Part shown: positions 1-6,331 of the stretch, one piece after another | How positions within the stretch are numbered: position 1 is the first letter of the stretch | How the letters are laid out: each line of letters begins with the position of its first letter | DNA from: Mediannikoviicoccus sp037890055 | GTDB lineage: Bacteria > Bacillota > Clostridia > Tissierellales > Peptoniphilaceae | Reading direction: 5' to 3' (one strand) | DNA length: 43,650 nucleotides | Assembly: GCA_037890055.1 (NCBI GenBank) | Contig: JBBKBD010000017.1 | Program-made: the position numbers and the translations under genes | The notes under the pieces: generated by a model | Database searches by the model: none | What the model saw: only the letters and a program-made list of their open reading frames with translations | What the model was told of the DNA's origin: nothing

Positions 1-114
1 GTTATCATTACCATAACCTTCCATTAAGTTAATAACTCCCCATGCTCCTAAACCTGCACCAATTGCAGTTACAAGTGTCTTTAAAACTCCAACTCCAGCT
101 GTAAAAAATTCCAT
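1..114 (-). CDS. Maff2 family conjugation protein (5' part, runs off the left edge)
   Basis: The first 38 residues begin MEFFTAGVGVLKTLV and continue with a Gly-rich IGAGLGAWGV segment and MEGYGNDN. This is the characteristic start of the small hydrophobic Maff2 protein found in Tn1549-like conjugation modules of Firmicutes. The family is normally about 70 residues and membrane embedded, and lies between the SSB/VirD4 genes and the TrbL-like channel genes. The ATG at 112-114 has a GAGGAGG ribosome site and lies 1 bp after the stop codon of the SSB-like gene, so the two are probably cotranscribed. The exact role in the transfer channel is unknown. The rest of the gene and the downstream channel genes lie outside the window. 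Confidence 0.85.
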   Translation of the reverse strand, partial: MEFFTAGVGVLKTLVTAIGAGLGAWGVINLMEGYGNDN

Positions 115-115
115 A

Positions 116-427
116 TTATTCCTCCTCATTTTCTTTCTTATTTTCTATTTTGTTTAGTGATTTAACTATAAAATTCTTGTAGACCTTATCTCCTTTTTTA
201 TTTTCTTTGAAATATCCAAAGACATGGATTAGATCTCCTTTTTCAAATTCTTTTGCAATTTCTACCTTTTCTCCATATACTGAACAATTTGTATATTCTT
301 TGCCCTTTCCATAATTTTTAACAAGAGCAAAATTTGCTACTTGAACATTTTCTCCATCTTTTTCAAATTCTGAAAATTCAGCTTCCTTAACTAAATTTGC
401 ATTAATATTTATCATTTCTCTATCCAT
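116..427 (-). CDS. SSB-like OB-fold single-strand DNA-binding protein
   Basis: This 103-residue protein has the layout of an SSB OB fold. It has ININANLVKEAEF at the N-terminus, a basic FALVKNYGKGKEYTNCSVYG strand region, and a FEKGDLIHVFGYF turn, followed by an acidic-basic tail ending KKENEEE. ICEs of the Tn1549 type carry such a protein near VirD4, presumably to coat transferred single-stranded DNA. It is shorter than housekeeping SSB (about 150 aa) and lacks the Gly-rich linker and the usual DDIPF tip. The start at 425-427 has an AAGGAG site. A terminator-like hairpin at 461-492 lies just upstream and may attenuate its expression. Confidence 0.75.
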   Translation of the reverse strand: MDREMININANLVKEAEFSEFEKDGENVQVANFALVKNYGKGKEYTNCSVYGEKVEIAKEFEKGDLIHVFGYFKENKKGDKVYKNFIVKSLNKIENKKENEEE

Positions 428-460
428 TGATTTCTTCTCCTTAATCTAAAAATTTCAATT

Positions 461-492
461 AAAAAAGCGACTGAACTTATATTTCAATCGCT
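461..492 (-). promoter_or_regulatory. Terminator-like leader hairpin before the SSB-like gene
   Basis: On the minus strand AGCGATTGAA and TTCAGTCGCT form a 10-bp stem (one G-T pair) over a 7-nt loop, followed by TTTTTT. The start codon of the SSB-like gene is about 35 nt beyond the T-tract. This is an intrinsic terminator placed directly ahead of a ribosome site, as at nine other places in this window. Confidence 0.7.
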
Positions 493-516
493 AAATGTCT
501 TATATATTAAATTGTT

Positions 517-543
517 TTAAGTGGGACTTCTTATCCTTACCAT
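517..543 (-). CDS. Possible 8-residue leader peptide MVRIRSPT
   Basis: An ATG at 541-543 is preceded by a near-ideal AGGAGG (spacer TTAAG) and reads MVRIRSPT then TAA. It is sandwiched between two terminator hairpins (574-606 upstream, 466-492 downstream) in the leader of the SSB-like gene. A ribosome on this mini-gene would stop about 25 nt before the downstream hairpin, so a translational influence on attenuation is possible. It could equally be the remnant start of a deleted gene. No homologue is recognised. Confidence 0.35.
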   Translation of the reverse strand: MVRIRSPT

Positions 544-566
544 CTTAACCTCCTAATTTTGAGTAT

Positions 567-606
567 AAAAAAAGACGATAGAATAACTTTACGCTTTTCT
601 ATCATC
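567..606 (-). promoter_or_regulatory. Terminator-like leader hairpin before the mini-ORF
   Basis: On the minus strand GATGATAGAA pairs with TTCTATCGTC (10 bp, one G-T) over a 13-nt loop and is followed by seven T. The AGGAGG of the 8-residue mini-ORF is about 15 nt downstream. It is one of the repeated hairpin, T-tract, RBS modules of this window, and could also simply terminate transcription from the membrane-protein gene at 666-986. Confidence 0.65.
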
Positions 607-665
607 TATTGTGTTTATTGAACGTTTATTTAATTGTTTAACTCTGCAAGCTGGAATTTTTTAAT

Positions 666-986
666 CTATTGATTTTTCTCAAAAAGCAAACTTCCTATAA
701 AGTTACCAATTACTGAAATTATCCCATATGCCAATATATAAATAGCTGCACTATCGTTGTAAAAGATAAATATAGTCGGTATAAATAACAACATAACAAA
801 CAAAGAAAATAACCAATTAAACGAATTTTTCATTCCATAAATCAATGAAACAATTAAGCATATAATTGGAGTTGCAATTAATAAAATGAACATACCACTT
901 CCAGTATCTATAATAAGAAATGGCGCTAGATAAAATGCAAGACTGATTATAATCAAATATATTAACATTTTTCTAAATTTTTCCAT
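666..986 (-). CDS. Small integral membrane protein of unknown function
   Basis: This 106-residue protein is almost entirely hydrophobic. Four membrane segments can be seen: about residues 8-26 (LIYLIIISLAFYLAPFLI), 31-51, 57-77 (LFSLFVMLLFIPTIFIF) and 82-102, each separated by short polar turns. I do not recognise the family. The start has a weak GAGGG site. It lies between the traG remnant and the SSB-like gene in the conjugation region, so it could be an accessory gene picked up there rather than part of the transfer channel. The 130 bp upstream of it hold no other gene. Confidence 0.5.
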   Translation of the reverse strand: MEKFRKMLIYLIIISLAFYLAPFLIIDTGSGMFILLIATPIICLIVSLIYGMKNSFNWLFSLFVMLLFIPTIFIFYNDSAAIYILAYGIISVIGNFIGSLLFEKNQ

Positions 987-1125
987 AAAAACACCCTCAT
1001 AAATTCTAACTTATATAGCTCTATTATATTAAATATACCCTCGTCCGTGTAGTTATAACAGTAAATATTACAATCTTGTAATCACTGTATTTCCATTTAA
1101 TTCAGTCCTACCTTTTTGCTTTAAA

Positions 1126-1539
1126 TTACTCTTCCACATCAAATAAGTTTCTCTTATCATAATCTTCCAATAACTTGTAATTCTTATGCTTTGTAATATC
1201 AAATTTATCAGACAAGAAAGGTATTACTTCTCTTAGCTGGTATTATACACTTACCACCATCCATTACAGTTATTTCATCTTGGCTCATAAGTTCCTTACC
1301 AGTCTTTTGGTAATTGAGTCCAAAAGATTTTTGATTTGACCTTGTTTCTGATGTGTTATACAAGTCTATGGTTTCTTTTCCTAATGTTTCTGATAATTCT
1401 TTTACTGTTGTTTTTTCTTTTCCTCCTAGAAAAAGTATGGAATCACAGTTCCCAACTATTGTATCTGCATGGTCTTTGTAGATTGCTTTTAATTGAGATT
1501 GTGCTTGTAGTACTATGCTTGCTGATTTTTCTCTTGAGA
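1126..1539 (-). pseudogene. Remnant 3' end of a second traG/VirD4 gene
   Basis: On the minus strand this segment is close, by eye about 90 percent, to the 3' part of the split traG at about 1925-2340. It covers the Walker B-distal region through the sequence ending NLFDVEE and then a stop. It has one extra base near 1240 (GGTATTATACAC here, GATAAATACAC in the other copy) that breaks the frame, and it stops matching abruptly near 1539. There is no start codon or ribosome site. The divergence suggests a relic of a related but different traG, brought together by recombination, rather than a recent tandem copy. Confidence 0.8.
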
Positions 1540-1574
1540 GTTTTTAATTTATATCGCCTATTAATACCTTATTT

Positions 1575-1850
1575 CTAGTCTTCTAAAATCGATACTTCAA
1601 GGTCTATCGCTTTAAACGTAACAGTTATTCCTACTTCGTCCCTTACTGTTTTTTCAAATAGCTCAGCTATATCATATGGGGACATATCGTATATATCTTC
1701 ATACCATTCATTACTTTCATCGTACATTGTCTCACATATTGCTTCAATATAATTTTTCTTATCCCTTGTGAGTTCTGTATCACTTTCCAAAATAAACTGC
1801 TCACCGTTTATATTTAATATAATTAAAGATGATTTTCTATTTTCACACAT
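1575..1850 (-). CDS. Hypothetical 91-residue acidic protein
   Basis: The protein begins MCENRKSSLIILNINGEQF and is rich in Glu and Asp, with a Tyr/Asp-rich stretch (YDESNEWYEDIYDMSPYDI) and a final beta-like ITVTFKAIDLEVSILED. It has no membrane segment and no motif that I recognise. The ATG has a GGAG site eight bases upstream. It sits 18 bp after the traG stop and just before the traG remnant, so it probably belongs to the ICE operon, possibly as a short cargo or regulatory gene. No function can be assigned. Confidence 0.55.
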   Translation of the reverse strand: MCENRKSSLIILNINGEQFILESDTELTRDKKNYIEAICETMYDESNEWYEDIYDMSPYDIAELFEKTVRDEVGITVTFKAIDLEVSILED

Positions 1851-1868
1851 TTTGCTTTCTCCATATAC

Positions 1869-2669
1869 TCAAATGTTTAACCTATTTATTTTATAACTTG
1901 ATTTTAACTTTACCTTATCTCTATTTGTTAGATACTCTTCCACATCAAACAAGTTTTTCTTATCATAATCTTCCAACAACTTGTAATTTTTATGCTTTGT
2001 AATATCGAATTTATCGGATAAAAAAGGTCTTACTCCTCTTAACTGATAAATACACTTACCACCATCCATTACAGTTATTTCATCTTGGCTCATAAGTTCC
2101 TTACCAGTCTTTTGATAATTTAGTCCAAAAGATTTCTGGTTGGATCTTGTTTCTGATGTGTTATATAGGTCTATGGTTTCTTTTCCTAAGGTTTCTGATA
2201 ATTCTTTTACTGTTGTTTTTTCTTTTCCTCCTAGAAAAAGTGTTGAGTCACAGTTACCAACTATTGTATCTGCATGGTCTTTATAGATTGCCTTTAATTG
2301 AGATTGTGCTTGCAGTATTATACTTGCTGATATTTCTCTTGAACGAATTGTCGCTATTAGTTTCTCAAATTTAGGAATTAAGCCAATATTTGCAAACTCA
2401 TCAAGTAGACACCTAACATGAACTGGAAGTCTTCCACCGTAAACATCATCTGCCTTATCACATAGAAGATTAAATAGTTGAGAATACATTATTGAGACTA
2501 CAAAGTTAAAGGTATCATCAGTATCTGATATTATTACGAATAGAGCAGTTTTCCTATCTCCAATTTTATCGAGTTCTAATTCATCTTCGCTCATTAGTTC
2601 TCTAAGCTCTCTTATATCGAAAGGTGCAAGTCTTGCTCCACATGATATTAGAATTGACTTTGCAGTTTT
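1869..2669 (-). pseudogene. traG: traG/VirD4 coupling protein, 3' portion separated by the nested transposon
   Basis: This frame encodes the last 266 residues of a type IV coupling protein. It begins KTAKSILISCGARLAPFDI at the transposon junction. It includes the Walker B region RCLLDEFANIG, the Gln-rich motif SIILQAQSQLKAIY, and TLFLGGKEKTTVKELSETLG, and it ends SYKINRLNI. It lacks the Walker A half, which lies 13.4 kb away at 16115-17110. An ATG at 2592-2594 could allow a truncated product, but with no P-loop that would be inactive. A stop codon lies upstream in frame inside the transposon end. See the companion entry for the reconstruction. Confidence 0.9.
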
Positions 2670-2695
2670 TCCTGTAACAACTTGTCAAGGACTTT

Positions 2696-2881
2696 CTAAT
2701 CATTTTTATCGACTTTTTGATGTTTTTCTCTCTCCATTTCTCTAAGAATTATGCGTTTTAATTTGTCTTGCATTGTTTCTGTTGCATTTTCATTAAAGTG
2801 AACAACAACCTCATAGGTTGCTTTACCAATTTTCTTGATAGTTTTTGTTCCTGTATTCTGTTCATTTTTATTTTCGTGCAT
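2696..2881 (-). CDS. TnpW-like small transposon-encoded protein
   Basis: This 61-residue protein contains the stretch KKIGKATYEVVVHFNENATE, followed by a basic helix (DKLKRIILREMEREK). This matches the short TnpW-type proteins found at the ends of Tn4451-like and Tn1549-like elements. They lack a known catalytic motif, and their role is unclear. The gene ends 26 bp from the transposon left end. The ATG has an AGGAG site and sits behind the perfect 13-bp terminator hairpin at 2911-2946, so expression may need antitermination. Confidence 0.7.
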   Translation of the reverse strand: MHENKNEQNTGTKTIKKIGKATYEVVVHFNENATETMQDKLKRIILREMEREKHQKVDKND

Positions 2882-2904
2882 ATATTTTTTCTCCTGTTTG
2901 TTTC

Positions 2905-2946
2905 AATAAAAAAGGCGATTAGATTTTTAATTTTCTAATCGCCTTT
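2905..2946 (-). promoter_or_regulatory. Terminator-like leader hairpin before the TnpW-like gene
   Basis: AAAGGCGATTAGA and TCTAATCGCCTTT form a perfect 13-bp stem over a 10-nt loop, followed by T residues on the minus strand. The start codon follows about 25 nt after the T-tract via ATTGAAACAAACAGGAG. It is about 95 nt from the upstream rep stop codon but close to the downstream RBS. Confidence 0.8.
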
Positions 2947-3039
2947 TAAGTGTCATATTTACATTTTTATTATATCTTGCATACTTTGATACCTTTTTAG
3001 ACTTAAAGTCTTTAATAGTGGCTTTCCACCTCTTTTTAC

Positions 3040-3753
3040 CTATAAAGATTCTCCTACGTCATAATTCATTTTTTTATTTAAACCTCTCTGTGTTAGTTTT
3101 TCTTTATCTTCTTCATACCATTTTAAGATTGTCGCATAGTGGTTTTGATAGGTCTTACCACTGCTTTCCATGTATCTTGATAGTTTATTTATCATTATTT
3201 CTGCGTGTGAGTTTAATTTTTCTTTAAGGTTTTTATATTCTTCTTTGCTTAACCTTACATTTTTGAATTCTCCATAAAAAGAAACTGGGGCTGTTTGGTT
3301 TTCTTTTTCTCCTCTCCCCTTATCTATACTAACCTTATCTAATCTATCCTTACCTATACTATGCGGACAAATGGTTGACACTTGGTTGTCATTTGGTATA
3401 CCAAGATTTTCAAGTTTTATATATGCTCCATTTTCTGTTTGTGTTAAGCTTTGTTTTTCTGTAATATACATCGTTTCTTTTCGCCTGTCATTCCTGATGT
3501 AGTTATTTATCTTCCAATGAGTAATTACAATAATTCCCCTTTCAAAGACAATTACAAAGCCTTTTGTTATTAGGATTTTTAGGTCATCTTCATTTGCTCC
3601 TATGATTTTTATTATCTTCTTTGGATTGTCCACAAAACCATCATCATCTGCCCTCATTGATAAATGAAAATATAGGCATTGACTACTTAGTGGCATATCC
3701 AAAAATAAGTCGCTATCTACTATCTTTAGTGAAAACATTCTTTTATCTGCCAT
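3040..3753 (-). CDS. Replication protein (DnaD/replisome-organizer type) of the nested element
   Basis: The 237-residue protein starts MADKRMFSLKIVDSDLFLDM and has a winged-helix N-terminal half of the phage replisome-organizer type (SSQCLYFHLSMRADDDGFVDNP, then IIVITHWKINNYIRNDR). A polar linker follows. The C-terminal domain of about 75 residues, with LSKEEYKNLKEKL, INKLSRYMESSGKTYQNHYAT and MNYDVGESL, closely resembles the end of the ICE RepA at 19136. It probably starts replication of the excised transposon. The ATG has a GGTAGG site. The coding DNA near 3362-3400 holds an imperfect dyad (CAAATG...GACA...TGTC-ATTTG) that could be an origin element. Confidence 0.7.
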   Translation of the reverse strand: MADKRMFSLKIVDSDLFLDMPLSSQCLYFHLSMRADDDGFVDNPKKIIKIIGANEDDLKILITKGFVIVFERGIIVITHWKINNYIRNDRRKETMYITEKQSLTQTENGAYIKLENLGIPNDNQVSTICPHSIGKDRLDKVSIDKGRGEKENQTAPVSFYGEFKNVRLSKEEYKNLKEKLNSHAEIMINKLSRYMESSGKTYQNHYATILKWYEEDKEKLTQRGLNKKMNYDVGESL

Positions 3754-3773
3754 GCTTTCCTACCTTTCTTCAA

Positions 3774-3809
3774 ATAAAAAAGACGATAGTTTTTACTTCT
3801 ACCGCCTTT
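3774..3809 (-). promoter_or_regulatory. Terminator-like leader hairpin before the rep gene
   Basis: On the minus strand AAAGGCGGTAG pairs with CTATCGTCTTT (11 bp, two G-T pairs) over a 9-nt loop and runs into a T-tract, then ATTTGAAGAAAGGTAGG and the rep ATG. Spacing from T-tract to start codon is about 20 nt. Confidence 0.7.
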
Positions 3810-3859
3810 TGTAAGTGTATATGGCTATTTATTTAATAACTATTTGCCATTTTCATATT

Positions 3860-4933
3860 TTATTTTTCTGAATCTAATTCTTTTATAGACTCTTCTATTT
3901 CTTCAATAGATGGTAAGCTACTTTTATATTCCTGCTCAAGTAGTTTGCTAATTTCATACTTACTTATTCCTATTGGCTGTGAGATATTTTCAAGCGAATA
4001 TTCAGCAACTACATTATCTTTATCTCTGCAAATTAGTATTCCTATGGTTTGATTATCACTATTTGATTTCATATTCTTATTTACAGCTGTTACATAAAAA
4101 TTGAGTTGACCTGCAAATTCCGGCTTAAATTTTTCTGTCTTTAATTCTACTACAACATAGGAGTGTAGTTTAACATGATAGAAAAGTAAGTCCATATAAA
4201 AATCACTTTCTCCAACCTTGATATGGACTTGCCTACCCATGTAAGAAAATCCTGTCCCAAGTTCCAAAAGAAAAGAAGTTATTTGATTTACTAATGCTTC
4301 TTCCAACTCTCTTTCATCATATTTATCCCTTATTGTTAGAAAATCAAAGTTGTATGGATCTTTTATTGTTTGCTTAGCTAATTCAGATTGGACAGCCGGT
4401 AATCTATTATCAAAATTAGTAACTGCATTCCCAACCCTTTTATATAAATCTCCATCAATCTGATGTTCCAAAACCGTCCTGCTCCAACCATTTTCAATAG
4501 TCTTATCTATATAAAACAAAGCCTCTTTGACATCTTTACACTTATACATAATCCTTTGATTATGTCCCCAAGGAATACTTTTTATCCTTCTTTCAATATC
4601 CGATAATTGGGTTACAGCTTGTAACCCAATTAGATAATCATTATAAAAGTTATACCAATATCTTATGTGTTTTAAGTTTACGGCTGAAAATCCTCTCATG
4701 TCTGGAAATTCTTTTCTTAAATCACTACTCAATAATTTTAGAAAACTATCACCCCACGAATATTGCTTTTGTTTTTCAACAATTTCTTTCCCCAAGTTCC
4801 AATACAAATCAAGCAACTCATAATTAACTTTTACTGCTGCTTTTAATTGACTGCGTCTAACTTTTTCTTTTAAATCTAAAAGTAGTTTTTTATATTCACT
4901 ATCTCCTATAAGAGATAAATCTTTTTTATCCAT
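3860..4933 (-). CDS. DUF1016 (YhcG-type) PDDEXK nuclease family protein
   Basis: The N-terminal half is the DUF1016_N helical domain (KVNYELLDLYWNLGKEIVE, then DLRKEFPDMRGFSAVNLKHIRYWY). The C-terminal half is a PDDEXK-like nuclease with FYMDLLFYHVKLHSYVVVELK (about residues 247-267), which carries the D and ExK catalytic pattern, then FAGQLNFYVTAVN. Length (357 aa) fits full YhcG proteins. These are frequent cargo on plasmids and ICEs and are suspected to act in DNA processing or defence; the target here is unknown. I chose the ATG at 4931-4933 because GGAG lies eight bases upstream. It has no leader hairpin, unlike its neighbours, which suggests later acquisition between the origin-like region and rep. 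Confidence 0.8.
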   Translation of the reverse strand: MDKKDLSLIGDSEYKKLLLDLKEKVRRSQLKAAVKVNYELLDLYWNLGKEIVEKQKQYSWGDSFLKLLSSDLRKEFPDMRGFSAVNLKHIRYWYNFYNDYLIGLQAVTQLSDIERRIKSIPWGHNQRIMYKCKDVKEALFYIDKTIENGWSRTVLEHQIDGDLYKRVGNAVTNFDNRLPAVQSELAKQTIKDPYNFDFLTIRDKYDERELEEALVNQITSFLLELGTGFSYMGRQVHIKVGESDFYMDLLFYHVKLHSYVVVELKTEKFKPEFAGQLNFYVTAVNKNMKSNSDNQTIGILICRDKDNVVAEYSLENISQPIGISKYEISKLLEQEYKSSLPSIEEIEESIKELDSEK

Positions 4934-5376
4934 TCTCATCACTCCAATCTGATTTTCTTTATTTTATTCTATTTCTTGCACCAATGGTGGGAGTTTTAAT
5001 CTTTTTATCACAATCAGCTTACGGTAAACAAGCTCATTTTATCATTATACATTTAGTTTAATTAATGTGATTATACCAAAAATGTTAAATCTTTTCTATC
5101 TCTCCCTCTCTCTCTCTATCTATCTCTATATCTATCTCTATCTCTTGTCGGACATGGGTTGGACTCATTAAGGACAATGTCCTCTGTTTATTTTGTCTGT
5201 GAAAAATTCTTCTTTTAATTTTATCCAATAATATCTTTTGTTTGTTGTCATATCTGCTCCTTTCTTGATTTTCGATAATCGAAATTCTTGATTTCCGATT
5301 TTCGGAAGTCTGGACTTCTGCTTTTCGGAAGTCTTGTTATTATGGTTATTTAAGGGTGTAACTTTTCGTTACTCCC
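4934..5376. other. Gene-free region with purine/pyrimidine tract and dyads (origin candidate)
   Basis: No convincing gene is present in these 443 bp. They hold a strand-biased microsatellite-like pyrimidine tract at about 5096-5147 (CTCT, CTAT and ATCT units), a short palindrome AGGACA-A-TGTCCT near 5171-5183, and the three 23-bp iteron-like repeats listed separately at 5265-5333. This mix of strand asymmetry, dyad and iterons next to plasmid-type genes looks like a replication origin or a relic of one. Confidence 0.5.
5265..5333. repeat. Three tandem 23-bp iteron-like repeats
   Basis: Units start at 5265, 5288 and 5311 with exact 23-bp spacing. The core is TTCCGATTTTCGGAAGTC, itself partly palindromic. 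Units 2 and 3 match, in the same order, two of the repeats inside the ICE repA gene (19480-19525) with about three differences in 46 bp. Here they are outside any gene. Iterons of this size usually bind a replication initiator; that role is inferred. Confidence 0.75.
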
Positions 5377-5904
5377 TTAGATTTCTCTGGTCATATCTTT
5401 TTTATTTGGTTTTACTTTTTCTTTTACTTTCCTTTTTACTTTCTCTTTTGTTTTATCCTTGTTCTTGGATAAATCTTTGTATTTCTTTATTTGTTTTAGG
5501 ATACTTTCTTTTTCTTTTTTATTTTCCTTGGCTATGACTTGTTTAAAGGCATATTCCATTACTTTTATGTCTTTGGCTTGGAAAAATACTTCATAGTTTT
5601 TGCTTTCTTTGTTTTTCATTACTGAGAAACTTACTCCAAGTTTGTTTAGTTCTTTTTTTAAGTCTTTGAGGTTGCTTTGATCTATGCTTATATTTTCTAG
5701 TTGTCCTTTTTTGTAGAGGTCTTTTAGTTTCATTTCATCGCCCATAAGACTTTTTAGGTTTCCATTTGCTTTTTCTAAAGTTTCATTCATCTTTTTTCTT
5801 ATTTCTTTGTCTAAGTTGATTGATTCTTTTGCTGCCTTTATTGTGTATGTTATTATGGTTTGTGCTGCTTGACCTGCTTCTTTGCTTATTTCTTCGTTTA
5901 TCAT
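5377..5904 (-). CDS. PcfB/DUF3801 family protein of the nested element
   Basis: This 175-residue protein begins MINEEISKEAGQAAQTIITY and contains the conserved block KLKDLYKKGQLENISI, then LKKELNKLGVSFSVMKNKES and VFFQAKDIKVMEYAFKQVI. A very Lys-rich tail follows. The family (DUF3801, PcfB of pCF10) links relaxosome and coupling protein in conjugation. It is a diverged paralogue of the ICE copy at 17834-18319. A mobilizable element with its own PcfB-type protein may use it to present its relaxase to a resident coupling protein. The start has a GGAG site behind a perfect 14-bp hairpin. Confidence 0.8.
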   Translation of the reverse strand: MINEEISKEAGQAAQTIITYTIKAAKESINLDKEIRKKMNETLEKANGNLKSLMGDEMKLKDLYKKGQLENISIDQSNLKDLKKELNKLGVSFSVMKNKESKNYEVFFQAKDIKVMEYAFKQVIAKENKKEKESILKQIKKYKDLSKNKDKTKEKVKRKVKEKVKPNKKDMTREI

Positions 5905-5924
5905 GTTTTATCTCCTTTGTTTGA

Positions 5925-5971
5925 ATTAAAAAAAGGGAAGTATAGGCTTTAATTTTTCTATACTTCCCTTT
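5925..5971 (-). promoter_or_regulatory. Terminator-like leader hairpin before the DUF3801 gene
   Basis: AAAGGGAAGTATAG and CTATACTTCCCTTT form a perfect 14-bp stem over a 12-nt loop, followed by TTTTTAATTCAAACAAAGGAG and the start codon. It lies over 100 nt after the preceding gene but directly before this ribosome site. Confidence 0.8.
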
Positions 5972-6084
5972 GATTGTTTTTATTTGGTTGTTGGTGGTGG
6001 AATACTTTATTTTGATGTTTTTATATATTTCTTAGGTATTTGTACCTTTTATACTTTAAAATAGCTTACAATACCTTTCCACCT

Positions 6085-6258
6085 TTAGTAGTTTATGTGT
6101 GTTTTTTTGTCTGATAGATAGTTTTTCATGTTGGAATATATTATCTGTATTTCTTCATTGTTCATTGCTTTTATTTCTTCTGTGCTTTTATATGTTTTGT
6201 ATGTTCCATCTTGATCTGCTTTTATGAGTTCATCTATTAGCTCTTGTCTTTTATTCAT
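6085..6258 (-). CDS. Hypothetical 57-residue protein after mobA
   Basis: The start ATG at 6256-6258 has a strong AGGAGG eight bases upstream. The product starts MNKRQELIDELIKADQDGTY and ends KKTHINY. It is charged and helical, with no membrane segment and no motif that I know. It lies 73 bp downstream of the mobA stop codon and is probably cotranscribed with it. Small genes next to relaxases often encode accessory or regulatory proteins, but no function can be assigned from the sequence. Confidence 0.55.
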   Translation of the reverse strand: MNKRQELIDELIKADQDGTYKTYKSTEEIKAMNNEEIQIIYSNMKNYLSDKKTHINY

Positions 6259-6331
6259 CTCTATTACCTCCTAGAACGGTCTTTATTTTCTTGGTCATAT
6301 TATAGCTTGGATAAGATATTTTTACCAGGTC

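Noticed and set aside
1336..2374. Plus-strand open frames rich in Leu and Phe at 1336-1578 and 2147-2374
   Set aside because: They are antisense shadows of traG and its remnant; they lack ribosome sites, and their similarity to each other only reflects the traG duplication.
5096..5333. CRISPR array
   Set aside because: The repeats are directly adjacent with no unique spacers, and no cas genes are present; iterons explain the 23-bp periodicity.
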